From Deltaproteobacteria bacterium (lineage in GTDB: Bacteria > Desulfobacterota > BSN033 > UBA1163), in the NCBI GenBank assembly GCA_016875255.1, contig VGRU01000228.1, positions 1 to 5,577 of the forward strand: a DNA stretch of 5,577 nucleotides. The letters run 5' to 3'. The notes below the pieces were generated by a model that saw only the letters and a list, made by a program, of their open reading frames with translations, did no database searches and was not told the origin of the DNA. The position numbers and the translations under genes were made by a program. This document shows, piece by piece, positions 1-4,211 of the stretch; position 1 is the first letter of the stretch; each line of letters starts with the position of its first letter.

Positions 1-275
1 CCATCCATGACGAAGAGGATCACATCCGCCTCTTCCATGGCTAACTGACACTGCTCGCGCATCTGGACGAAGATCCGGTCCTTTGAGACCGGCTCAAACC
101 CGCCCGTATCGATCAGCGTAAAAAAGCTTTTCTCCCATATCACATCGGCATAGTTCCGGTCCCGTGTGACGCCGGGTTCGTTATAGACGATGGCTCTCTT
201 TCCGCCCGTAATCCGATTGAACAGGGTGGACTTTCCGACATTAGGCCTTCCAACGATGGCGAGGATAGGTTTCAT
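1..275 (-). CDS. der: Ribosome-assembly GTPase Der (EngA), N-terminal part
   Basis: Der is a tandem-GTPase that acts in the cytoplasm in maturation of the 50S ribosomal subunit. Only the first 91 codons, part of the first G domain, are in the window; the gene continues off the left edge (the family is usually about 440-500 residues). Seen in the translation: the P-loop GRPNVGKST at residues 9-17, the switch I motif PGVTRDR at 34-40 with the conserved Thr at 37, and the G3 motif DTGG at 56-59. This combination at the extreme N-terminus is diagnostic of Der. The start is the ATG at 275-273, preceded by GGAG (285-288, minus strand) with 9 nt spacing. Its neighbour on the other side of the 300-bp intergenic region is transcribed divergently, so der has its own promoter here. 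Very confident. Confidence 0.97.
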   Translation of the reverse strand, partial: MKPILAIVGRPNVGKSTLFNRITGGKRAIVYNEPGVTRDRNYADVIWEKSFFTLIDTGGFEPVSKDRIFVQMREQCQLAMEEADVILFVMD

Positions 276-303
276 GGTTGATTGCTCCAAACCGTTGAGA
301 ATC

Positions 304-332
304 ATTATAAAACAACCCTTCTCATCATACAA
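304..332 (-). promoter_or_regulatory. Sigma-70-type promoter for der
   Basis: On the minus strand there is a perfect -10 box TATAAT (309-304), 17 nt from a weaker -35 TTGTAT (332-327). Transcription would begin near 297, giving a leader of about 22 nt that contains the GGAG ribosome-binding site at 285-288. A decamer (GTTGTTTTAT on the minus strand) occurs twice, 25 bp apart, at 316-307 and 341-332. One copy overlaps the -10 side and the other lies just upstream of the -35. This could be a binding-site pair or simply chance in AT-rich DNA. Confidence 0.6.
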
Positions 333-400
333 TAAAACAACTCTTCGCAAGGAAATTCCTCGGTCATGGGAAGCATTTCATGAATCGGTAGGGTAGATAG

Positions 401-463
401 GCGGGGCCTGCTGCAGGTCTAACCCCGCATCCAACATAGACGGGACAAGAATGTCCCGTCTAT
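401..463. repeat. Two adjacent intergenic hairpins
   Basis: The first has arms GCGGGG (401-406) and CCCCGC (423-428), with a small inner stem CCTG/CAGG. The second is a perfect 12-bp inverted repeat, ATAGACGGGACA (436-447) and TGTCCCGTCTAT (452-463), with the 4-nt loop AGAA. Neither is followed by a T-run on either strand, and both lie upstream of two divergent genes, so they are not ordinary terminators. They look like a mobile or REP-type intergenic palindrome block; this is inferred from form only. Confidence 0.7.
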
Positions 464-512
464 CGGGTGTAATAATAAAAACCCCCAACCCTTGAAAGGG
501 GAGAAGGATTGG

Positions 513-541
513 TTCATTCACAAAGTTCATTCACAAAGTTC
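513..541 (+). repeat. 13-bp direct tandem repeat, 2.2 copies
   Basis: TTCATTCACAAAG occurs at 513-525 and again at 526-538, followed by a further TTC at 539-541. It abuts the candidate -35 box at 542. It may be a slippage duplication, or a pair of sites for a regulator of the downstream gene; the sequence alone cannot separate these. Confidence 0.85.
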
Positions 542-570
542 TTGAAAATTCCGACGGGAAAATATAGAAT
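542..570 (+). promoter_or_regulatory. Candidate promoter for the exported-protein gene
   Basis: TTGAAA (542-547) and TAGAAT (565-570) each match the sigma-70 consensus at five of six bases and are separated by 17 nt. The predicted start site, about 577, lies only a few bases before the ATG at 580. If used, the mRNA would be essentially leaderless and would not carry the weak AGG at 571-573. The match is good but the geometry is unusual, so a promoter further upstream is also possible. Confidence 0.4.
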
Positions 571-579
571 AGGTTTAAG

Positions 580-1041
580 ATGAAAAAAACGACTGTAGCC
601 TTTCTCTTTTTCTTAACCCTCCTGTTTTTCATCGGACAGGGAAAGACTCTATCCCAGCCCATTTCCAAAGAAGGGCCCTTGATTAAATTGGGAGAAATCA
701 CCTTCAGGGTTCGAGAGATCGAGTCTTCTCCTTCGGCTCTTAAAATCCTCGAAATTTATATTGAAGTCTTGAATCGGAGCCGGACGGCGACCGCCCCGGC
801 GAACTCTATCAAAGTAGTCGTATCGCAGAAGGAAATAGTCTATGCGGGTCCGAAACCTGCTGAGGGATTTACCCCCGTTCCACAGGAAGTTGCTCTCTCA
901 ATACCCCTGCCGCCCCTTACAGGCAGGGTGATCATCTTCGGCCTTCCACTCCCAAAGGAAAAAGTCGAATCCATCACCTTCGAGATCCATCTCAACCCTC
1001 CCGACGGCGAGAAGAAGGCAGTCAAGTGGGAAGGCAGTTGA
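580..1041 (+). CDS. Small exported protein of unknown function
   Basis: I do not recognise this 153-residue protein. The N-terminus is a classic Sec signal: MKK, then a hydrophobic stretch at about residues 6-18 (AFLFFLTLLFFI), then a polar segment. A plausible signal peptidase I site is after Ser25 (TLS/QP), leaving about 128 residues. There is no lipobox cysteine, and the protein contains no cysteine at all. The mature part alternates short hydrophobic strands with polar turns (about 38-47, 53-64, 76-88, 102-109, 115-121, 130-138), including LEIYIEVLNRS at 57-67, which suggests an Ig-like beta sandwich in the periplasm or on the cell surface. The fold is an inference. The start ATG has only a weak AGG 6 nt upstream, but it fits the signal peptide exactly. 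It converges on ridA across a MITE-like element and is probably transcribed alone. Confidence 0.8.
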   Translation: MKKTTVAFLFFLTLLFFIGQGKTLSQPISKEGPLIKLGEITFRVREIESSPSALKILEIYIEVLNRSRTATAPANSIKVVVSQKEIVYAGPKPAEGFTPVPQEVALSIPLPPLTGRVIIFGLPLPKEKVESITFEIHLNPPDGEKKAVKWEGS

Positions 1042-1050
1042 AATTAAATA

Positions 1051-1182
1051 GAGTCTGTTTATAAATAAACGGTTTCCGAGAAGGTTGTCATTCCGGCGAA
1101 AGCCGGAATCCAGTCCTTTTAAACCCTCTGGATGCCGGATCAGGTCCGGCATGACGGAAAAGGGGCATTTATAAACAGACAC
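1051..1182. mobile_element. MITE-like element between convergent genes
   Basis: The ends are inverted repeats: GAGTCTGTTTATAAAT (1051-1066) against the complement of 1167-1182, matching at 15 of 16 bases. The element is flanked by the direct repeat TAAATA (1045-1050 and 1183-1188). The duplication can also be read as the 8-bp TAAATAGA (1045-1052 and 1183-1190), because the element itself begins with GA. The interior carries two hairpins of one repeat family. The first is ATTCCGGC-GAAA-GCCGGAAT (1090-1109). The second is ATGCCGGA-TCAGG-TCCGGCAT (1132-1152). They are arranged head to head, so that GTCAT (1087-1091) and ATCCAG (1108-1113) pair with ATGAC (1151-1155) and CTGGAT (1128-1133). At about 132 bp with no coding capacity it is non-autonomous. 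Removing it leaves the two stop codons about 2 nt apart. It may now act as a two-way transcription terminator. Confidence 0.75.
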
Positions 1183-1562
1183 TAAATAGAAGCAATCGCT
1201 TCAATCTCAAGATCAACGTCTTTGGGGAGTCGCGATACTTCGACCGTTGACCTTGCGGGCGGGGAAGATGGAAAGTATGTGGCATAGACTTCATTCATGG
1301 AATTGAAATTTCCCATGTCCTTCAAAAAAATCGTCACCTTAACCACATCCTGCATATCCAGCCCTTGAGATTCCAGAACTCCCTTCAGGTTTTCCAGCAC
1401 CCGTCGTGTTTTCTCCTTAATATCACCTCCAACCAGCTCGCCGTTTGCCGGATCAATCGGGATCTGGCCTGAGAGGAAGATAAAATTCCCCGCCCGGATC
1501 GCCTGCGAATAGGGCCCGATCGGTTTCGGTGCCTTTTCCGTAAAGATCACTTTTTTGCTCAT
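1182..1562 (-). CDS. ridA: RidA (YjgF/YER057c/UK114) enamine/imine deaminase
   Basis: RidA hydrolyses reactive enamine/imine intermediates, above all 2-aminoacrylate released by PLP-dependent serine/threonine dehydratases, to the 2-keto acid and ammonia. It works as a cytoplasmic homotrimer. The 126 residues are full length for the family. Visible signature residues are the early IGPYSQA motif (15-21, Tyr18), the LSGQIP segment (30-35, Gly32), the FNSMNEVY segment (86-93), the catalytic Arg104 in PPARSTVEV, and Glu121 in the terminal EIEAIA motif. The Arg is the residue needed for deaminase activity in this family. The ATG at 1562-1560 has a strong AGGAGG (1576-1571) at 8 nt spacing. It is the last gene of a probable serB-HAD-ridA operon, 53 nt after the HAD gene. 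The TAG stop (1184-1182) takes its final G from the inserted MITE-like element. Confidence 0.95.
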   Translation of the reverse strand: MSKKVIFTEKAPKPIGPYSQAIRAGNFIFLSGQIPIDPANGELVGGDIKEKTRRVLENLKGVLESQGLDMQDVVKVTIFLKDMGNFNSMNEVYATYFPSSPPARSTVEVSRLPKDVDLEIEAIASI

Positions 1563-1588
1563 TGCCTGAACCTCCTACGGGTCTTATT

Positions 1589-1612
1589 ATTCCATTATTC
1601 CAACATTCCATT
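1589..1612. repeat. 8-bp tandem triplicate in the HAD-ridA spacer
   Basis: Three consecutive 8-bp units, ATTCCATT (1589-1596), ATTCCAAC (1597-1604) and ATTCCATT (1605-1612), fill nearly half of the 53-bp gap between the HAD gene and ridA. The spacing is exactly 8 bp. A short simple-sequence expansion by slippage is the simplest reading. The ridA ribosome-binding site at 1571-1576 is unaffected. Confidence 0.8.
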
Positions 1613-1615
1613 TTC

Positions 1616-2281
1616 CTATGTCTTCACCAACTCCCATGCCTCTGTGACATCCTTCAGGATATAATCCGCCCCTGCTTCTTCGAATTCCTCCCTCTTGATC
1701 CGACCGGTCAATACGCCGATGGTCATCATCCCGGCCCTCTTCCCAGCCTGAATATCAATGAGATGATCCCCAACCATCACCGCCTCCTCTCCGGAGACCT
1801 TTAGCGCTTCCAATGTAGCGTTGAGATGATCCGGATGGGGTTTGACCTTCTCGACAGAATCCCTTGAAATGAAGACATCACAGTATTCATCAATGTCAGG
1901 GAAAACCTTTCGGACTGCTTCTTCGCAGTTTCTTGTGATGATTCCGACCCTGAACCCCTTCTTCCTTAGCATGATCAATGCTTCTTCTGCTCCGGGGATG
2001 AGACTTCCCTCTCCTGCCGCCTTGAGTTCAACCTCGTGGAGGATTTGATGGGCCTTTTGATAAAATTCTTCTGCATCTGCGGGATTTCTTTTCCATATTA
2101 AAGGAGAGACCTCATCGATGATCTCAAGAAGATACCGTTCCTTAATCGACTCTTCGTCCACGCCAAAATGTTTAATGAGAGCGAGGACCTGCTCCCTCAT
2201 GCGTGAGAAATCGATATTGAGGATGGCCAGCGTCCCGTCAAAATCGAAGATGATAGCCTTGATGCGATTAAGTTTATGCAT
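1616..2281 (-). CDS. HAD-IA family phosphatase (phosphoglycolate-phosphatase-like)
   Basis: A 221-residue cytoplasmic haloacid dehalogenase-type hydrolase, probably a small-molecule phosphatase. With the start chosen here, motif I is DFDGT (13-17; nucleophile Asp13, acid/base Asp15), motif II is Thr116 in IITRN, motif III is Lys147 in KVKPHP, and motif IV is GDHLID (171-176; Asp172 and Asp176 for Mg2+). Residues about 20-95 form the helical C1 cap, so this is subfamily IA like Gph or PpaX. The substrate cannot be read from sequence; phosphoglycolate, pyrophosphate or another small phosphate ester are all possible. The frame stays open upstream to an ATG at 2356, but those 25 extra residues are encoded by a palindromic repeat and are unlikely to be real. 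The chosen ATG (2281-2279) lies 12 residues before the motif I Asp. It lacks a clear Shine-Dalgarno, so coupling to serB translation or weak expression is possible. Confidence 0.88.
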   Translation of the reverse strand: MHKLNRIKAIIFDFDGTLAILNIDFSRMREQVLALIKHFGVDEESIKERYLLEIIDEVSPLIWKRNPADAEEFYQKAHQILHEVELKAAGEGSLIPGAEEALIMLRKKGFRVGIITRNCEEAVRKVFPDIDEYCDVFISRDSVEKVKPHPDHLNATLEALKVSGEEAVMVGDHLIDIQAGKRAGMMTIGVLTGRIKREEFEEAGADYILKDVTEAWELVKT

Positions 2282-2300
2282 AAGATTAAATATCAAAAAT

Positions 2301-2360
2301 GGATTCTGAACCAAGTTCAGAATGACAGCCTTGTCATGCCGAACTCGGTTCGGCATGACA
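2301..2360. repeat. Double palindromic repeat between serB and the HAD gene
   Basis: Two hairpins lie end to end. ATTCTGAAC/GTTCAGAAT (2303-2311 and 2315-2323) has the 3-nt loop CAA. TGTCATGCCGAAC (2332-2344) pairs perfectly over 13 bp with 2348-2360 around the loop TCG. Every arm carries the outer motif GTCAT(T/G)C(T/C)G or its complement, the same signature as the two hairpins inside the MITE-like element at 1087-1155, so they belong to one repeat family. Inside an operon transcript these stems could act as partial terminators or as barriers to RNA decay. No target duplication is evident. Confidence 0.8.
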
Positions 2361-2376
2361 TTTCTGGTATGATGAA

Positions 2377-3582
2377 TTATCCTTTTATATCCCGGTCCGT
2401 GATCCCCAGGCAGTAAAGCACCCCCTTCATATGATCCCTCGTGATGGCTCCGTCCGCAACCTTCTTAAGGATCTCCTTGGCATTGAAAGCAATTCCAAGA
2501 CCTGCGTTGGCTAACATGATCCGGTCGTTCGAGCCATCGCCGACTGCCACCACCTCGTCTCGGGTGATTCCTTCCCTCTTGCAGATCTCATCCATGATCT
2601 GAGCCTTTCTACGGGCGTCAATGATCTTTCCTTTGATCCTGCCGGTGAGTTTTCTCCCTCTGATCTCCAGCTCATTTCCAAAGGCGTAATCGAACCCCAA
2701 TCTTCTCTTTAAAATATCCGTAAAATAGGTGAATCCTCCGCTGATGAGCGCCACCTTAAAACCCATCTCTTTCAGGGCAGCGATCAATTCTTCGCTTCCC
2801 TTGGTGAGTTGAACGGTCTCTGCAATTGATTCAAGGCTCTTGATCCTCAAGCCCTTCAACAGAGAAACCCTCGTTCGCAGAGACTCTGAGAAATCGATCT
2901 CACCCTTCATGCCCCTCTCGGTAATGGCCGCAACCTTTTTTCCCACACCAGCTGATTTGGCCATCTCATCGATGATCTCTCCGTCGACAATCGTCGAATC
3001 CATATCAAAGACAATCACCTTTCTCCTTTTCTTAAAAGTCGATTCAGGCTGGGCGATGATATCCATTCCCACTCTCTTGGCTGTCTCGTTCAGACCCTGG
3101 CGAAGGAGCGAAAAATCGGCTTGCCGCAGGTCCACCCACATCTCCATTGCAAGAAATTCACCCCTGGCAATCATTTTAATCCGATCAATATTGCAATGAT
3201 GTTTTGCGAGTAGAGAGGAAAAACCAGCTACCACTCCGGCTCGGTCTGCTCCTAATAGGGTCAACACATAAGGCATCTTGGAGTCAGCCAGTTTTAATCC
3301 CCTGAATTCTTTAAAGGGGGTCATCGTGATCTTCATCTCCAGTTTTTGGGCGATTCGGCTGAGCCCTCTTCTGATTTCACTCCATTGAAATGGAGAGCGA
3401 AGCGGCTGAATGAGGAGCACCATAGTAAATTGGGAATGGACAACGGTCTGCTCGATATCGATGATATTGACCCCCTTTTTAAAAAGAAACTGGGTCACCC
3501 TTGAAACAATCCCAACCTTGTCTTCCCCGATCACTGAGATGACGTAGAAATTTTCTTCCCTGGAAGAACGATGAAGTGGCAT
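2377..3582 (-). CDS. serB: Phosphoserine phosphatase SerB with two ACT domains
   Basis: SerB dephosphorylates L-phosphoserine to L-serine, the last step of the phosphorylated serine pathway, in the cytoplasm. The 401-residue protein has two N-terminal ACT domains (about 12-85, beginning YVISVIGEDKVGIV, and about 105-178, beginning YVLTLLGADRAGVV) and a C-terminal HAD catalytic domain (about 188-395). Catalytic motifs are DMDST (193-197; nucleophile Asp193, acid Asp195), Ser281 in ISGG, Lys326, and GDGSND (348-353; Asp349 and Asp353 for Mg2+). Glu202 and Arg238 occupy the usual substrate-binding positions. Two ACT domains are known in some SerB enzymes, such as mycobacterial SerB2, where they mediate amino-acid feedback; serine inhibition is therefore a reasonable inference. 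The ATG at 3582-3580 has AAGGA (3592-3588) with 5 nt spacing, and ACT1 begins soon after. First gene of the probable serB-HAD-ridA operon. Confidence 0.96.
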   Translation of the reverse strand: MPLHRSSREENFYVISVIGEDKVGIVSRVTQFLFKKGVNIIDIEQTVVHSQFTMVLLIQPLRSPFQWSEIRRGLSRIAQKLEMKITMTPFKEFRGLKLADSKMPYVLTLLGADRAGVVAGFSSLLAKHHCNIDRIKMIARGEFLAMEMWVDLRQADFSLLRQGLNETAKRVGMDIIAQPESTFKKRRKVIVFDMDSTIVDGEIIDEMAKSAGVGKKVAAITERGMKGEIDFSESLRTRVSLLKGLRIKSLESIAETVQLTKGSEELIAALKEMGFKVALISGGFTYFTDILKRRLGFDYAFGNELEIRGRKLTGRIKGKIIDARRKAQIMDEICKREGITRDEVVAVGDGSNDRIMLANAGLGIAFNAKEILKKVADGAITRDHMKGVLYCLGITDRDIKG

Positions 3583-3888
3583 TTTTATCCTTAGGTTTGG
3601 TATTCATTCCATTTTGAGTCGCAAAATGGAATTTACGGTTCCTTTTTAACACATATTCATTTAAGATCAAAACCTTTTATCCGGTAATATTAAAATGAAG
3701 ATAAAATTCCTTTGGGAGCGAACACAAGGTTTAAAGCCCCTAGTGGGTCCTTCCATTTGAAGATCGCAGACCTTCTAACAGGGTTTACTTCCTTTAGTTT
3801 TACTTCCAAAAATTCAAAAGATAGTGTATACATAAAGGAGGGAATACAGGTGAAAGAATAACTTGGCAGCAGATAAAATATCTTTACA
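3583..3888. other. serB upstream region without a convincing gene
   Basis: About 300 bp holding the serB ribosome-binding site and leader palindrome, then AT-rich sequence. A 73-codon minus-strand frame (3911-3690) starts inside the arm of the neighbouring MITE-like element and has no ribosome-binding site or recognisable domain. On the plus strand AAAGGAGGG (3834-3842) is a strong Shine-Dalgarno-like string, but the GTG after it opens a frame of only three codons. I see no RNA gene here. Confidence 0.6.
3606..3632 (-). promoter_or_regulatory. Perfect palindrome in the serB leader
   Basis: ATTCCATTTTG (3606-3616) and CAAAATGGAAT (3622-3632) are perfect 11-bp inverted arms around a 5-nt spacer, about 25-50 nt upstream of the serB start and just before its ribosome-binding site. 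As DNA it could be an operator; as RNA, a leader hairpin; it could also be another dispersed repeat. A possible but weak promoter upstream (TTGATC 3670-3665, TAAAAA 3648-3643, 16 nt spacing, minus strand) would put the palindrome at or just after the transcription start. Confidence 0.55.
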
Positions 3889-4145
3889 CCTAAATTGAGC
3901 GATTTTTTCATCCCTCACAAGGGGGGCGGGGAGGCCGAAAAGCCTTTTAGAGCGATCACCTTTGATGGGTTGAATCAACCATGAGGTTGGCTTCATCATC
4001 ACCTGTTTGGTGAAAGTTCAATCTCCATTACCCAAATGTCCAACGTATCGCATTCTAAAAGGGTTTGCCGCCGGAGGCGAGCCTCGCCTTTGGCGGGAGG
4101 CATCTCTGCCTCCCTTGTGAGATAGGATGAATCGCTCAATTTAGG
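3889..4145. mobile_element. 257-bp MITE-like element with 5-bp target duplication
   Basis: The element is bounded by perfect 16-bp terminal inverted repeats, CCTAAATTGAGCGATT (3889-3904) and its complement (4130-4145). TTACA lies immediately outside each end (3884-3888 and 4146-4150), a direct duplication of the target. The arms keep pairing inward: CATCC (3909-3913) with GGATG (4125-4129), CTCACAAGGG (3914-3923) with 4112-4121, CCTTTTAGA (3943-3951) with 4054-4062, and GCGAT (3952-3956) with 4047-4051. A central part of about 90 nt has only small hairpins. There is no transposase, so it is non-autonomous and must have been moved by a related insertion sequence elsewhere. The 5-bp duplication does not identify the family. 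A minus-strand open frame across the left half (4002-3814) does not look like a protein. Confidence 0.85.
4068..4114. repeat. Two GC-rich hairpins in the right arm of the MITE-like element
   Basis: The first pairs 4068-4080 with 4084-4096 over 13 bp, counting two G-T wobbles, around the loop GCC. The second is GGGAGGCA (4095-4102) and TGCCTCCC (4107-4114) with the loop TCTC. They overlap by two bases, so they compete slightly. The left arm of the element has only a short AGGC/GCCT hairpin (3932-3945) at the corresponding place, making the two arms unequal by roughly 30 nt. Confidence 0.7.
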
Positions 4146-4173
4146 TTACACTTTTTCCCCATTTTGTTGTAAA
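4145..4173 (+). promoter_or_regulatory. Candidate promoter of the diguanylate cyclase gene, altered by the insertion
   Basis: GTTACA (4145-4150) and TGTAAA (4168-4173) are separated by 17 nt, with a predicted start near 4180, ahead of the ribosome-binding site at 4197. Before the insertion the base in front of TTACA was T, giving TTTACA, which matches the -35 consensus at five of six positions. The inserted element replaced that base with its own terminal G, leaving four of six. Confidence 0.45.
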
Positions 4174-4179
4174 GTGGGG
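4157..4179 (+). promoter_or_regulatory. Dyad overlapping the promoter spacer and -10
   Basis: CCCCATTTT (4157-4165) and AAAGTGGGG (4171-4179) form a 9-bp dyad with one G-T pair around GTTGT. It covers the spacer and -10 box of the candidate promoter, which is where a repressor operator would be expected. No T-run follows on either strand, so a terminator is unlikely. Confidence 0.45.
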
Positions 4180-4196
4180 CAAGGGGTTCCAATTTT

Positions 4197-4204
4197 AAGG
4201 AAGG
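4197..4204 (+). promoter_or_regulatory. Ribosome-binding site that fixes the TTG start
   Basis: AAGGAAGG lies 7 nt before the TTG at 4212. The frame has no ATG or GTG between the upstream in-frame stop (TAA 4170-4172) and TTG 4212, and the REC domain begins within ten residues, so TTG is the best start. Confidence 0.8.
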
Positions 4205-4211
4205 TCTCATT

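Larger units (their letters stand above)
276..579. other. Divergent intergenic region between der and the exported-protein gene
   Basis: About 300 bp without a convincing gene. It holds the der promoter (304-332), two adjacent hairpins (401-463), a 13-bp tandem duplication (513-541) and a candidate promoter for the gene at 580. A 68-codon open frame at 190-396 on the plus strand mostly lies antisense to der and is not considered coding. Confidence 0.7.

Noticed and set aside
489..500. CCCTT-GA-AAGGG hairpin
   Set aside because: Five base pairs with a 2-nt loop is too tight to form as drawn, and it has no supporting context.
898..1182. 94-codon minus-strand open frame
   Set aside because: It runs through the palindromic MITE-like element and then antisense to the exported-protein gene. 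Its peptide (MPDLIRHPEG, LDSGFRRND) is the typical translation of GTCATTCC-type repeats, not a conserved protein.
1049..1184. Reading the first MITE-like element as a TA-target (IS630/mariner-type) insertion
   Set aside because: The ends can be extended to TA, but removing the element on that model would destroy the ridA stop, whereas the 6-8 bp duplication model restores a stop at the same codon. The longer duplication is preferred.
2282..2356. N-terminal 25-codon extension of the HAD phosphatase
   Set aside because: Encoded by the palindromic repeat, with no ribosome-binding site at a workable distance; motif I lies close after the ATG at 2281 as expected for the family.
2840..3199. 119-codon plus-strand open frame
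   Set aside because: Entirely antisense to serB, whose catalytic motifs are intact; a shadow frame.
3834..3861. Strong Shine-Dalgarno-like AAAGGAGGG followed by GTG
   Set aside because: The frame is only GTG-AAA-GAA-TAA. A leader peptide that short with no downstream plus-strand gene for over 300 bp is unlikely, so it is taken as chance.
3690..3911. 73-codon minus-strand open frame upstream of serB
   Set aside because: Starts inside the inverted-repeat arm of the mobile element, has no ribosome-binding site, no recognisable domain, and an AT-rich composition unlike the real genes.
3814..4002. 62-codon minus-strand open frame across the MITE-like element
   Set aside because: Follows the palindromic arm and ends in flanking DNA; no sign of a transposase or other protein.
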